From JASTVH01 sp042862465 (GTDB taxonomy: Bacteria; Pseudomonadota; Gammaproteobacteria; Pseudomonadales; Oleiphilaceae), in the NCBI GenBank assembly GCA_042862465.1, contig JASTVH010000013.1, positions 1 to 64,000 on the forward strand: a stretch of DNA of 64,000 bases, in the 5' to 3' direction. Numbering within the stretch: the stretch's first letter is position 1; every line of letters starts with the position of its first letter. A program made the translations under genes and the position numbers. Positions 1 to 8,352 of this stretch are shown one piece after another. The notes beneath the pieces were generated by a model. The model was not told the origin of the DNA and searched no databases. It saw only the letters and a program-made list of their open reading frames with translations.

Positions 1-115
1 ATTTCCAATTGGTAAAATAGTATGTTTGTAATTCCACTATATATGCATGTATGCTCAAGAAAAACCAGATTTCGATTTCTGGCATAGGTTTTTGATGCTT
101 TTTAGGATATTTTTT
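1..115. other. AT-rich left edge, no gene recognised
   Basis: The first 115 bases are far richer in A and T than the rest of the window and contain no convincing reading frame. The stop codon of the truncated ExoD-family gene lies directly at their border. This looks like a junction with foreign or rearranged DNA, but the neighbouring sequence is missing so the type of junction cannot be named. Confidence 0.6.
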
Positions 116-406
116 CTATTCCACTAAGCGGCTGATGGAGACTTCCCGCAGGCGACGCGGAATCCACGGGGAAGGCTTGCCCAACACGATCTGCAGGGCC
201 ACGAGGGCAATAATCAACCCGCACGCTGTCGGCACCCCGGGGATCGCCCCGGTCGGCAAGACCACGATCACCGTCGGCACCAATAGCAGGGGGCCATAGC
301 CCTTGTACCGGAACAGGTTCAACATCTCCCCCATGGACATGCTACCGCCATCAATACGCTGATCGATGGTATCCAGCACCTCCGTGAGTGTCGTGCCGCC
401 GTTCAC
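116..406 (-). CDS. ExoD-family membrane protein, C-terminally truncated
   Basis: The protein resembles the N-terminal half of ExoD-family proteins, which were named from exopolysaccharide synthesis mutants but have no settled biochemical role. It shows a short soluble start, then a hydrophobic segment rich in Pro and Gly (about residues 39-57), a second hydrophobic stretch and the family signature PWIPRRLR. The family is usually around 200 residues, whereas this one stops at 96, right where the AT-rich edge begins. Neither of the other two frames past the stop continues the family. It starts at GTG (404-406) with a GGAGG ribosome site about nine bases upstream. It is probably a remnant and may not be functional. 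Confidence 0.6.
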   Translation of the reverse strand: MNGGTTLTEVLDTIDQRIDGGSMSMGEMLNLFRYKGYGPLLLVPTVIVVLPTGAIPGVPTACGLIIALVALQIVLGKPSPWIPRRLREVSISRLVE

Positions 407-532
407 CGTTCTGCTCCTCCCTGACTGAGCCTAATGGCATCCTACCGTGAAGGCCGGTCGGGAGCACTGTACAGTTGATTACACCTCGGCAAGACTGGCA
501 CCCACCAGCAGGCAACGCAGCCTCTGTGTACA

Positions 533-2080
533 TCAGCCGCGCGGTTTCTGGGCCTCGCTCTCCACACCCAGGCCGGCACGGGCGAAGGTCAGCCAACGGG
601 CAATGCCCCGGCCAAACAGGCCTTGTATCAGCTGATCGAACAGACGGTATTTACGGCGGGTATAGGGATACCAATTGGCTTCCAGCTTGCTACTCTGCTT
701 GTCCACCATGACCGCCTTGGACCGTGTCATGGCCCGCAGCCCTTCAACCCCCTTGACCCGGCCGTAGCCACTCATGCCCACCCCGCCAAAAGGCAAGTCG
801 GGGTTGCCCTCGGTGACCATGACGTTGTTGATCGACACCGCGCCCACTTCCAGCGCCTCGGCGACACGCCGGGCCCGCTTCAGATCCCGACTCCAGACAC
901 TGGCACTGAGCCCCATTTCGCTGTCATTGGCCATGGCGATGGCCTCTTCCTCGGAATCAAACGGAAACAGCGGCAGCACCGGGCCGAAGGTCTCGTCCCG
1001 TGCCAGCGGCTGGTCCGTGTTCAAGCCTTCCACCACGGTGGGCGGATACAGCCGGCAATCGCTGTCCAGGGTCTGCCCACCGCAGCAGACCCGCGCACCG
1101 CTTTTTTGCGCCTGCTCCATCTGCTCGATAATCAGATCGAGCTGAAAATCCGGCGTAATGCTGCCGATATCGGCATCCCCCTCATCGCCAGGGTTCACCA
1201 CCAAGGCCCGGGCTGCCTCGATGAGGCGGTCTCGGAACGCGTTGTAGATCTTTCGCTGCACGTAAACCCGCTCGATTGCCGTGCAGGATTGCCCGGCGTT
1301 GGTCATGCCACCCCACAGTACGCCGGCGACGGTACGATCCAGGTCGACGTCGTCGAAGACAATCGCCGGATCCTTCCCGCCCAGCTCCAGCTCCACCGGA
1401 ATCAGATATTCCGCGGCCTGAGCCAGGATGCGCTGCCCCGTGGCGGTGCTGCCGGTAAAGCAGATCTTGTCCGGCCGTTGATCAATCAATGCCTGACCGC
1501 TTTTTCCGCCGCCATACACCACCTGCACCGCCTGACGCAGGGCGGGAATGGGTTCGAGGATGGCTTCGATCACCCCCATCAGCGGCGTCACCTCGGAGGG
1601 CTTGAACACCACGCCGTTGCCGGCCATCAACGCCGCGGCAATGGAAGTCATCGCAATGTGGAAGGGATAGTTCCAGGGTGCCACCACAAACACCACGCCC
1701 AAAGGTTCATGTCGGATTCGCGATGCCTTGCCCATCAACGCCAGCGGGGTGTGCGCCTTTTCTTCTCTCAGCGCCTTCCAGCCCCGGGTGTGTAGCCAGT
1801 GGATATAGTCGAGCACCCCCATGACTTCCGAGACCAGGGCATCGGTACGGCTTTTACCGGTTTCCTCGATGACGCGGTCGAGGATCCAGTCCCGTTTTTC
1901 CAGGATTCGCGCCTGCAACTGGCGCATCATGGTCCGCCGTTCCCTGAGCGTGAACCGCTGCAGGTCGCGGCCACCGCGACGGGCCGAAGCCATAACGGCG
2001 CTCGCCTGGTCCTGGTCAATGTCCTGCACCTCGTACAGGGGCTCCCGGGTCAGTCGATTTTCCACTGCGTATGCACTCAT
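533..2080 (-). CDS. NAD(P)-dependent aldehyde dehydrogenase, coniferyl aldehyde dehydrogenase type
   Basis: This 515-residue member of the aldehyde dehydrogenase superfamily should oxidise an aldehyde to a carboxylate in the cytoplasm. The general base Glu232 (in ELGGKDP) and nucleophile Cys266 (in GQSCTA) are present, along with the VVAPWNYPF segment and the FTGST cofactor loop. It is closest in style to the coniferyl aldehyde dehydrogenase group, which also includes enzymes acting on medium and long aliphatic aldehydes. The ATG at 2078-2080 overlaps the stop of the preceding small gene (ATGA), so an apparent upstream extension was discarded. As last gene of the tetR/GMC operon it would consume the aldehyde made by the GMC enzyme. 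Natural substrate not determined. Confidence 0.88.
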   Translation of the reverse strand: MSAYAVENRLTREPLYEVQDIDQDQASAVMASARRGGRDLQRFTLRERRTMMRQLQARILEKRDWILDRVIEETGKSRTDALVSEVMGVLDYIHWLHTRGWKALREEKAHTPLALMGKASRIRHEPLGVVFVVAPWNYPFHIAMTSIAAALMAGNGVVFKPSEVTPLMGVIEAILEPIPALRQAVQVVYGGGKSGQALIDQRPDKICFTGSTATGQRILAQAAEYLIPVELELGGKDPAIVFDDVDLDRTVAGVLWGGMTNAGQSCTAIERVYVQRKIYNAFRDRLIEAARALVVNPGDEGDADIGSITPDFQLDLIIEQMEQAQKSGARVCCGGQTLDSDCRLYPPTVVEGLNTDQPLARDETFGPVLPLFPFDSEEEAIAMANDSEMGLSASVWSRDLKRARRVAEALEVGAVSINNVMVTEGNPDLPFGGVGMSGYGRVKGVEGLRAMTRSKAVMVDKQSSKLEANWYPYTRRKYRLFDQLIQGLFGRGIARWLTFARAGLGVESEAQKPRG

Positions 2081-2511
2081 TGCGTGCCTCCCTGTGTCTT
2101 GGCCGGCCCAGTTGCCGGCTGACAGTGAACCTGATAGGCCAGAACGTCGTGAACCTCGGCACCCTTCGCACCCAGGCCTCGCTGATTGCTGTAGTAGAGG
2201 GTAAAAACCAGCCCCCGCAGGCTGATATCCAGCAGCCGCATGGGACCCTGGCAGAGCGAGGGCCATGCGGCTCGGCCTGCGAGCACGCGCATCAGACCCC
2301 GTAATGCGCCGTTGGGCAGCCAGCCAAGCACCGTCAGCAGCATGCTCAGATCGCGGCGGTCAGCTTCCGGTACCGGAGCCAGCACGCGATCGATTTCTGT
2401 AATCGCGTCGGTTTGAGAAAAACGAGACAGGCCCGCCGCTCCAGGCAACAGAATATCGCCGAGCCGGTTCAGCGCCGCCAACTGGCGTTGATTCAGATAG
2501 CGGGATTTCAT
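2077..2511 (-). CDS. Small protein of unknown function between GMC oxidoreductase and aldehyde dehydrogenase
   Basis: This 144-residue protein has no recognised catalytic motif. Its N-terminus (LNQRQLAALNRLGDILLPG) resembles the start of small subunits that accompany membrane GMC dehydrogenases, such as gluconate 2-dehydrogenase subunit 3, but the similarity is too faint to assign. No signal peptide or clear membrane helix is visible. It shares ATGA stop/start overlaps with both the GMC gene upstream and the aldehyde dehydrogenase gene downstream, so its translation is probably coupled to both. A role as partner, chaperone or electron-transfer adaptor of the GMC enzyme is inferred from position only. 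Confidence 0.7.
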   Translation of the reverse strand: MKSRYLNQRQLAALNRLGDILLPGAAGLSRFSQTDAITEIDRVLAPVPEADRRDLSMLLTVLGWLPNGALRGLMRVLAGRAAWPSLCQGPMRLLDISLRGLVFTLYYSNQRGLGAKGAEVHDVLAYQVHCQPATGPAKTQGGTQ

Positions 2512-3941
2512 GCCACCGCCCTCCCTTTACCGCCCACGCTTTTCAGGTGCCCTTTGGAACCGGCGTCCGCCAGCAACCTGTCCGCGGCCTGCCAGGAACG
2601 GGCCATGATGGTCAAACTGGGATTGATGCCCGGGGCCGCTGGAAACAGGCCGCCATCCACCACCGCCAGGCGCGGATACCCGTGAACCCGGAAGTCAGGC
2701 CCCACAACGCTGTGCCGATCATCTTCCCCCTGGCCACAGCCCCCCATCAGGTGCAGCCCGATCCCCAGATCGGTGGTGACGATCTCTTGCGGCTGCAGGG
2801 AGCGGAACAGTGTTTCAATGGTTTCGAGCCCGGCGCGGGCGCGCTGGCGTTCCGGCTCTCCCATTGGCTTATGAATCCGCAGCCGCCCTGCCCGATCAAG
2901 CCGCAGGGCGCCCGGGGTTTCGTCCCGAACGGCCACTTCCATACAGGCCAGCTTGCGATAATCGGCCATGAAGCGCTGGTGCGCCGCCCCCACGCCAGGA
3001 TGCAGCATGGCCGTGGCGACAGGCCCGGCGAAGACGTTTTCGAGCTTGAAGCCCCGGGCACGGAAACGGGCATCATCCGATTTCACCGCCTGCAGGGCGC
3101 CCTTGTGCGCATCCACCACATGATCAAAGCGAGCCAGCGCCATGAATTGCGGATGACAGTAGAAGTTGCTGCCCAGAGCGGGCACGTTGGCTTCGAAACC
3201 GGAGCGCAGTAGCAGGCCCGCCGAACCCAGGGCGCCGGCCGCCAGCAGAACGGTACGCCCCCGAAACTGTACGGCCCGGCCGCGTTGACGGGCCCAGACC
3301 GTGGCAAAACGGGCCCCATGGATCACCGCTTCCGCCTGGCACTCGGTTTCCACCTGCATGCCTTCGTCCATTGCCTTTTTCAGGAATGTCACCGGCATGC
3401 TCTGTTTCGAATCCCGCCGGCAGCCCCCCAGACAGACAATGCAGTCCTGTCCCTGGCAATCCGCCTGTCCGCGACGCAAGGGCGCCCACTGATAGCCGCA
3501 CTTGTCGAACGCTTCCACATACTTTGCCGCATTGCCGTTCCATTCGCCCGGGGCAAACCGATGCAGCGTGAGATGCTGTTCCACCGCCTCATAGGCCGCG
3601 TCCATGGTGTCTTCCTGAAAGCCAGCGATCCCCGAGCGATCCGACCAGTCCCGCCACACCAGGGCATCAAAGCGATCCAGCAGGCACTGGTTGACCACCG
3701 AACCTCCGCCCAGAACACGGCCGCGCAGTAACACCAGCGAGGCGTTATCGGTCGGTTCCATACCGCCGTGCCACATCAGTTGGGCATTGGCATCCAGTTC
3801 GTTGTCGGGGTATTCGTCCGCCGGGTAGGCTTTGCCAGCTTCCAGCATCAACACACTGGCACCGGCGGCCGCGAGACGGTATCCGGCCACGCTGCCGCCC
3901 GGACCGGACCCGACGATCACATAGTCGTAGAGCGTTTCCAT
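2508..3941 (-). CDS. GMC-family FAD-dependent alcohol dehydrogenase/oxidoreductase
   Basis: This 477-residue protein belongs to the glucose-methanol-choline oxidoreductase family and likely oxidises an alcohol to an aldehyde. The N-terminus carries the FAD-binding GxGxxG motif (YVIVGSGPGGSVAGYRLA) followed by the acidic LMLEAG. The second GMC signature GRVLGGGSVVN is near residue 75. Near the C-terminus are a His-containing LHLMGG segment and NPSLTIMA, both typical of the substrate/FAD site. A cysteine-rich patch around residues 145-175 (C-x5-C-x2-C-x3-C) is notable and could bind metal or form disulphides. It is somewhat shorter than the usual 500-560 residues. It lies 18 bases after the PLP-enzyme gene and overlaps the next gene. 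Confidence 0.88.
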   Translation of the reverse strand: METLYDYVIVGSGPGGSVAGYRLAAAGASVLMLEAGKAYPADEYPDNELDANAQLMWHGGMEPTDNASLVLLRGRVLGGGSVVNQCLLDRFDALVWRDWSDRSGIAGFQEDTMDAAYEAVEQHLTLHRFAPGEWNGNAAKYVEAFDKCGYQWAPLRRGQADCQGQDCIVCLGGCRRDSKQSMPVTFLKKAMDEGMQVETECQAEAVIHGARFATVWARQRGRAVQFRGRTVLLAAGALGSAGLLLRSGFEANVPALGSNFYCHPQFMALARFDHVVDAHKGALQAVKSDDARFRARGFKLENVFAGPVATAMLHPGVGAAHQRFMADYRKLACMEVAVRDETPGALRLDRAGRLRIHKPMGEPERQRARAGLETIETLFRSLQPQEIVTTDLGIGLHLMGGCGQGEDDRHSVVGPDFRVHGYPRLAVVDGGLFPAAPGINPSLTIMARSWQAADRLLADAGSKGHLKSVGGKGRAVA

Positions 3942-3959
3942 ACGCGCTCCTCTATCACC

Positions 3960-5165
3960 CTAAAGAAAACATTGGCCATCACCCCGGTAGGTACCCCAGG
4001 ACAGGACATCGCCCTTGCTATCGATCGCCAGTAATTGATTGAACCGCTCACAGAGTTCGCCGGCCTTGGCGTGCCGGAACAGCACCGGTTCACCGGTTTT
4101 GGGAGTCACAGAGGCAGCCCCGGTAACCTGCAGGGGAGTCTGAACTTCACCGGCCCCTTCGTTGTCATCGAGTGCAAGCCCCGGGGGCCAGGCCGGCCAA
4201 GGCTGACGGTCCCAGCCCGGGGCTCCGGACGCGACATAGCCACCGCCCGCCACAGTGACCCAGCCCGGATCTGAGCTGCGCACCACGCGCGTGGCAAAGA
4301 GTGCGGCCGGTCGCAGATCAAGATTGCTGTAGCCATCGAACAGGTGGGGGGCGAAAAAGCCCGATCCCACCGCGATTTCGGTGACACTCGGATCCGCCGC
4401 TGTACGCTGGATGGAGCCGGTCCCGCCGCCATTGACAAAGTCCAGCCTTTCACCGCGCTCGACGATCGCATCAATCACCCGGTTTCGTCGCTGCTGGATC
4501 CAGGGCCAGGCCAAAGCCTTCAGCCGCGGGACGGCCAGATTCTGCAACCGCTTGCCCTGGGTGCGATCGGGAATGCCGGCAATCTGGGCTTCGTAACCCA
4601 TCACGCCGGCCAGTTTCAGTTCATCACTGGCGGCAATGCGATCCAGCAGTGGGCGGACCTGTTCCCACTGCCGCAATGGCGAGCGCCGGACCCCGAACCA
4701 CAGAGGCCCGAACGGTGTCGACATATCGATATCCAGGCAGACCGCTACCGTGACATTGCGCGACGCCGCCGCAGACTCGATCATTTCCAGATGGACGAGC
4801 GAGTCCACCATCAACGTGATGTCCGCGCCAGCAGCGACAAACTCGCAGACTTGTGCCAGCACACTCTCGTCAGTGCACGGATAGGCCACCAGCAGATCAG
4901 AAAAGCCGCGGGTGGATAACCAGCAGGCTTCGGTCGCGTCGAAACACATCAAGCCGGCAAAGCGATCGTCCAGCCCCTGGAGAAAACGCAGGGCTTCCAC
5001 GCACCGCACGGATTTGGTGACGATGCGAATACGTTTGTCGCCAGCCTGAGTCAGCAACCAGCGGGCGTTGGACTCAAGCGCGGCGAGATCCAGCAATGCA
5101 GCCGGCAACACCCGATCATTGGCAATGCCCGCCAGGCGCGCCAGACCCGCCTCCACATCACGCAT
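3960..5165 (-). CDS. PLP-dependent fold-III enzyme (D-threonine aldolase/D-serine dehydratase/alanine racemase-like)
   Basis: The 401-residue protein has the alanine-racemase N-terminal barrel of the DSD1/D-threonine aldolase group. The PLP Schiff-base lysine is probably Lys51, in the strand IRIVTKSVR. A GGGTGS phosphate-binding loop lies near residue 245, and there is a C-terminal beta domain with a His/Cys end (GDGQCFL) of the type that binds zinc in this family. The reaction is likely cleavage or dehydration of a D-hydroxy amino acid, but specificity cannot be read. The gene overlaps the upstream TetR gene by eight bases and is followed closely by the GMC gene, which is an unusual partner for such an enzyme. 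Confidence 0.75.
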   Translation of the reverse strand: MRDVEAGLARLAGIANDRVLPAALLDLAALESNARWLLTQAGDKRIRIVTKSVRCVEALRFLQGLDDRFAGLMCFDATEACWLSTRGFSDLLVAYPCTDESVLAQVCEFVAAGADITLMVDSLVHLEMIESAAASRNVTVAVCLDIDMSTPFGPLWFGVRRSPLRQWEQVRPLLDRIAASDELKLAGVMGYEAQIAGIPDRTQGKRLQNLAVPRLKALAWPWIQQRRNRVIDAIVERGERLDFVNGGGTGSIQRTAADPSVTEIAVGSGFFAPHLFDGYSNLDLRPAALFATRVVRSSDPGWVTVAGGGYVASGAPGWDRQPWPAWPPGLALDDNEGAGEVQTPLQVTGAASVTPKTGEPVLFRHAKAGELCERFNQLLAIDSKGDVLSWGTYRGDGQCFL

Positions 5166-5781
5166 CGCGGGTATCCTGCTGCAAATGGCTCATATAGGCG
5201 CGCACCATCACCTTGAGTTCGGCCAGCAACCCCTGCTCTTCCTCCTTCGGCAGGGTCATGGCAAACCGCAGAATCTGGCCGCAGGTGCGCGTCAACAGAA
5301 TGCTGGCTCGCCGTCGCCTTTCGCGGTCCAGATCCGGTAGCAGCAGGGCTGCGGTGGATTCCACATCCCGGGCATTGCGGTACAGCTCTTCCACATCCAG
5401 GGCCTGCAACTCGGGCATGGATTCCACCCCCGACCAGATTTCCGCATAGCCCGGCTCGTTGCGGTAGAAATCCGCGTACAGATCGATCAGTTCATCGATA
5501 CCCTGGTCCAGATCGATGTCCGACAACTGGCCGCGCAGGGCCTCTTCCAGCCGGTCCACATGGCGCTCGGCAATGGCCTTGATAATGGCTTCCTTATTGG
5601 GGAAATAGCGGTAAAGCGAAGCCAGCGACATTTCCGCCGCCCGCGCAATGCCCGACATGCTGGTCCGGCCCACACCACGCTCCCCAATCAGTAGCGCCGC
5701 ATGGGTCAGGATCCGCTCCACCCGCTCGATACTGCGGCTCTGGACCGGTTGACGTCGCGGTGACAGCGAATGTTTGGCCAT
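5158..5781 (-). CDS. TetR-family transcriptional regulator
   Basis: This 207-residue regulator has a TetR-type helix-turn-helix at about residues 20-66 (signature LIGERGVGRTSMSGIARAA, then SLASLYRYFPNKEAI). The rest is a divergent ligand-binding domain with three or four predicted helices. It is the first gene of a five-gene minus-strand operon, and its reading frame runs eight bases into the following PLP-enzyme gene. Three consecutive perfect inverted repeats lie just upstream (5798-5848) and are good candidates for its own operator. By analogy with family members it is probably a repressor released by the operon's substrate or product, for example an alcohol, aldehyde or acyl compound. The ligand is unknown. 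Confidence 0.88.
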   Translation of the reverse strand: MAKHSLSPRRQPVQSRSIERVERILTHAALLIGERGVGRTSMSGIARAAEMSLASLYRYFPNKEAIIKAIAERHVDRLEEALRGQLSDIDLDQGIDELIDLYADFYRNEPGYAEIWSGVESMPELQALDVEELYRNARDVESTAALLLPDLDRERRRRASILLTRTCGQILRFAMTLPKEEEQGLLAELKVMVRAYMSHLQQDTRDA

Positions 5782-5797
5782 GGGTGACTCCTTGCCT

Positions 5798-5848
5798 CTT
5801 CAAACTGTTTTGAAGGTACGATTTTCGTACAGACATGACAATGTGTCA
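5798..5848. promoter_or_regulatory. Stacked palindromes upstream of the tetR-type gene
   Basis: Three perfect inverted repeats follow each other 16 bases before the regulator's start codon. CTTCAAA-4-TTTGAAG lies at 5798-5815, GTACGA-3-TCGTAC at 5816-5830 and TGACA-3-TGTCA at 5836-5848. TetR proteins bind short palindromes overlapping their own promoter, so one or more of these is likely the operator. Which one is used is not known. Confidence 0.55.
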
Positions 5849-5986
5849 CGTTTTTATTTTGAGAGATTGGTCACGTTGGACGTTGGCACTCAGCTTGCGG
5901 CCCGAAGCACCGAGAGCAAGTTTGTATACGTGAAACGTCCAACCTCCTACGTGAAACGCAGCACGCGAGGCTTCAATAGCAGCCCA

Positions 5987-6403
5987 TCACGCCGGGAGGG
6001 CGTAAGCGCCGGTGACATGCGAAACCAGCGTCTCGCTGTTGGCGGAGGTCAGGCGGACTTCACAGAAGGCCAAACGTTTGCCCATACGCAGCACGATGGC
6101 TTCGGCAATCAGATCCTCGGGAGCGGGTTTTTGCAGGAAGTTGATATTGAAGTTGCTGGTCACCGCCATCTCCACCCGCCCCAGGGTCCCCAGGATGGCG
6201 GCGTACATGGCAGCGTCTGCCAGGGTCATCTGCACTGGGCCTGAGAGGGTACCGCCGGGGCGAACCATGCGGCTGTTGAAGCGCAGACGCGCCACCGCCC
6301 TGTTGGCTTCCACATGCTCTACGGTAAAGCCCATATCTTCGGCCATGGGCACCCCCTCACGGATGAGGGCCTCGACTTCGGCGGCGGTCAACGACACTGG
6401 CAC
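5987..6403 (-). CDS. Hotdog-fold thioesterase (PaaI/DUF4442-like)
   Basis: The 138-residue protein has the hotdog fold of PaaI-type acyl-CoA thioesterases. Family features are the N-terminal helix LTAAEVEALIREGVP, the central RPGGTLSGPVQMTLADAA with the Asp/Asn-type catalytic position, and the strand pair ending in THVTGAYALP-like sequence. It should hydrolyse an acyl-CoA thioester in the cytoplasm; the acyl group is unknown. I place the start at GTG 6401-6403 because the family's N-terminal helix begins there and an upstream extension would run into proS. A short AGGA precedes it at tight spacing. It is divergent from proS, with a shared 139-base promoter region. Confidence 0.8.
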   Translation of the reverse strand: MPVSLTAAEVEALIREGVPMAEDMGFTVEHVEANRAVARLRFNSRMVRPGGTLSGPVQMTLADAAMYAAILGTLGRVEMAVTSNFNINFLQKPAPEDLIAEAIVLRMGKRLAFCEVRLTSANSETLVSHVTGAYALPA

Positions 6404-6542
6404 ATTCCTGTATTTTGGGTGACTCGGCTGCAAACCGGGCTTTATGCCTGGTACAGGTGAGCAGGCACTATTTCCACTTCGCCCGCCCGTCCGTACAATA
6501 CCGCATTTGATTCGATAACACAGAATCCTTTGGAACGAGACT

Positions 6543-8252
6543 ATGCGCGCCAGCCAATACCTGATTGCCACCCTCAAGGAAACACCCTCCGACGCCGAGA
6601 TCGTCAGCCACCAGCTCATGCTGCGGGCCGGCATGATCCGCAAACTTGCCGCCGGCCTCTATACCTGGCTGCCGCTGGGCCTGCGGGTTCTGCGTAAGGT
6701 CGAGAAGATCGTACGGGAAGAGATGGATGCCTCCGGTGCCCAGGAAGTGCTGATGCCGGCGATTCAGCCCGCGGAACTGTGGGAGGAGTCCGGTCGCTGG
6801 CAGAAATACGGCGGCGAATTGCTGCGTCTGAAAGACCGGCACGATCGTGACTTCTGTTTCGGCCCCACCCACGAGGAAGTCATTACCGACCTGATCCGCA
6901 ACGAGCTCAAGAGCTACAAGGAACTGCCGGCCAACTTCTATCAGATCCAGACCAAGTTCCGGGACGAGCGCCGTCCGCGCTTTGGCGTGATGCGGGCACG
7001 GGAGTTCCTGATGAAGGACGCCTACTCGTTCCATATCGACAAGGCCTCCCTCGATGAGACCTATGAGGTGATGTACCAGACCTACAGCCGCATCTTCACG
7101 CGCCTGGGGCTTGATTTCCGCGCGGTGCAGGCCGATTCCGGCGCTATCGGCGGTAACGCTTCCCACGAATTCCACGTGCTGGCAGCCTCCGGTGAAGACG
7201 CAATCGCCTTCAGCACAGAGAGCGAGTACGCCGCCAATATCGAACTGGCCGAAGCCATTGCCCCCGAGGGCGAGCGCCCGGCGCCGTCCCGGGAATTGCA
7301 GAAGGTGGAGACGCCGAACCAGAAAACCATCGAGGAAGTGTCGGCCTTTCTCCAGCAGTCACCGCAGCAGACTGTCAAAACCCTGCTCGTGGAAGGTTCG
7401 GACGAGGAGCAGCCACTGGTCGCCCTGGTCCTGCGCGGCGATCACGAACTCAACGACATCAAGGCGGAAAAACTCCCGCTGGTGGCCGAACCGCTGACCT
7501 TTGCCAGCGACGAGGCCATCCGCAAGGCAGTCGGCTGCGATCCCGGCTCCATCGGGCCGGTCCAACTGGCACTGCCAACCATCGTTGACCGCAGCGCGGC
7601 CCAGCTGGCGGATTTCACCTGCGGTGCCAACGAAGACGGCTATCACCTGACTGGCGTCAACTGGGAACGGGATCTGCCGCTGCCGGAAGTAGCGGACCTG
7701 CGCAACATCCACGAAGGCGATCCGAGCCCGGACGGCAAGGGCACCCTGGAAATCAAGCGCGGCATCGAAGTGGGCCACATTTTCAAGCTGGGCAACACCT
7801 ACAGCGAGAAGATGAACGCCACGGTGCTCGACGAGGCCGGTAAGGCCCAGATCCTGGAGATGGGCTGTTATGGCATTGGCGTGTCGCGCATCGTCGCTTC
7901 CGCCATCGAACAGAACCACGACGACAAGGGCATCATCTGGCCGGCCGCCATCGCGCCGTTCGAGGTCGCCGTTGTCACCCTCAACGGGGACAAGTCCGAA
8001 CCGGTCCGGGAGGCCGGTGAAAAGCTCTACAACCAGCTTCGCCAGGCCGGTTTCGACGTTCTGCTGGATGACCGCAAGGGTCGTCCTGGCGTCAAGTTCG
8101 CCGATATGGAGCTGATCGGCATCCCCCACCGGATCGTGATCAGCGACCGTGGCCTGCAGGCCGGCACCTTCGAATACAAGGGCCGAACCGACGCGGATCG
8201 TCAGGACATCCCGGTGGAAGACATCCTGGGCTTCATGACCGCCCAACGATAA
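6543..8252 (+). CDS. Prolyl-tRNA synthetase
   Basis: ProS charges tRNA-Pro with proline. The 569-residue length matches the bacterial type (about 570) with an inserted editing domain that clears Ala-tRNA-Pro. Class II motifs are visible: motif 1 around LRVLRKVEKIVREEMDASGA, motif 2 (TKFRDERRPRFGVMRAREF) and motif 3 near GCYGIGVSRIVASAIEQ. The insertion domain spans roughly residues 220-400, and the anticodon-binding domain is C-terminal (FDVLLDDRKGRPGVKF). The ATG at 6543 follows GGAACGAG-like ribosome-site sequence. It is transcribed apart from the divergent thioesterase gene. Confidence 0.97.
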   Translation: MRASQYLIATLKETPSDAEIVSHQLMLRAGMIRKLAAGLYTWLPLGLRVLRKVEKIVREEMDASGAQEVLMPAIQPAELWEESGRWQKYGGELLRLKDRHDRDFCFGPTHEEVITDLIRNELKSYKELPANFYQIQTKFRDERRPRFGVMRAREFLMKDAYSFHIDKASLDETYEVMYQTYSRIFTRLGLDFRAVQADSGAIGGNASHEFHVLAASGEDAIAFSTESEYAANIELAEAIAPEGERPAPSRELQKVETPNQKTIEEVSAFLQQSPQQTVKTLLVEGSDEEQPLVALVLRGDHELNDIKAEKLPLVAEPLTFASDEAIRKAVGCDPGSIGPVQLALPTIVDRSAAQLADFTCGANEDGYHLTGVNWERDLPLPEVADLRNIHEGDPSPDGKGTLEIKRGIEVGHIFKLGNTYSEKMNATVLDEAGKAQILEMGCYGIGVSRIVASAIEQNHDDKGIIWPAAIAPFEVAVVTLNGDKSEPVREAGEKLYNQLRQAGFDVLLDDRKGRPGVKFADMELIGIPHRIVISDRGLQAGTFEYKGRTDADRQDIPVEDILGFMTAQR

Positions 8253-8277
8253 CCCGGTCTCACCGGTACACAACAAT

Positions 8278-8332
8278 ACAAACTGTCCCTTGGGTGGCGG
8301 GCCCTGGCGCTGCTATTCTTGGGACAGTTTGT
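8278..8332. repeat. 12-base inverted repeat between proS and the lytic transglycosylase gene
   Basis: The arms ACAAACTGTCCC (8278-8289) and GGGACAGTTTGT (8321-8332) are perfectly complementary and separated by 31 bases. The right arm ends 20 bases before the next start codon. There is no U-run, so this is not a textbook terminator. It could be an operator, an RNA structure or an attenuator. Confidence 0.6.
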
Positions 8333-8352
8333 GTTTAGGGTGTTTGGGACGC

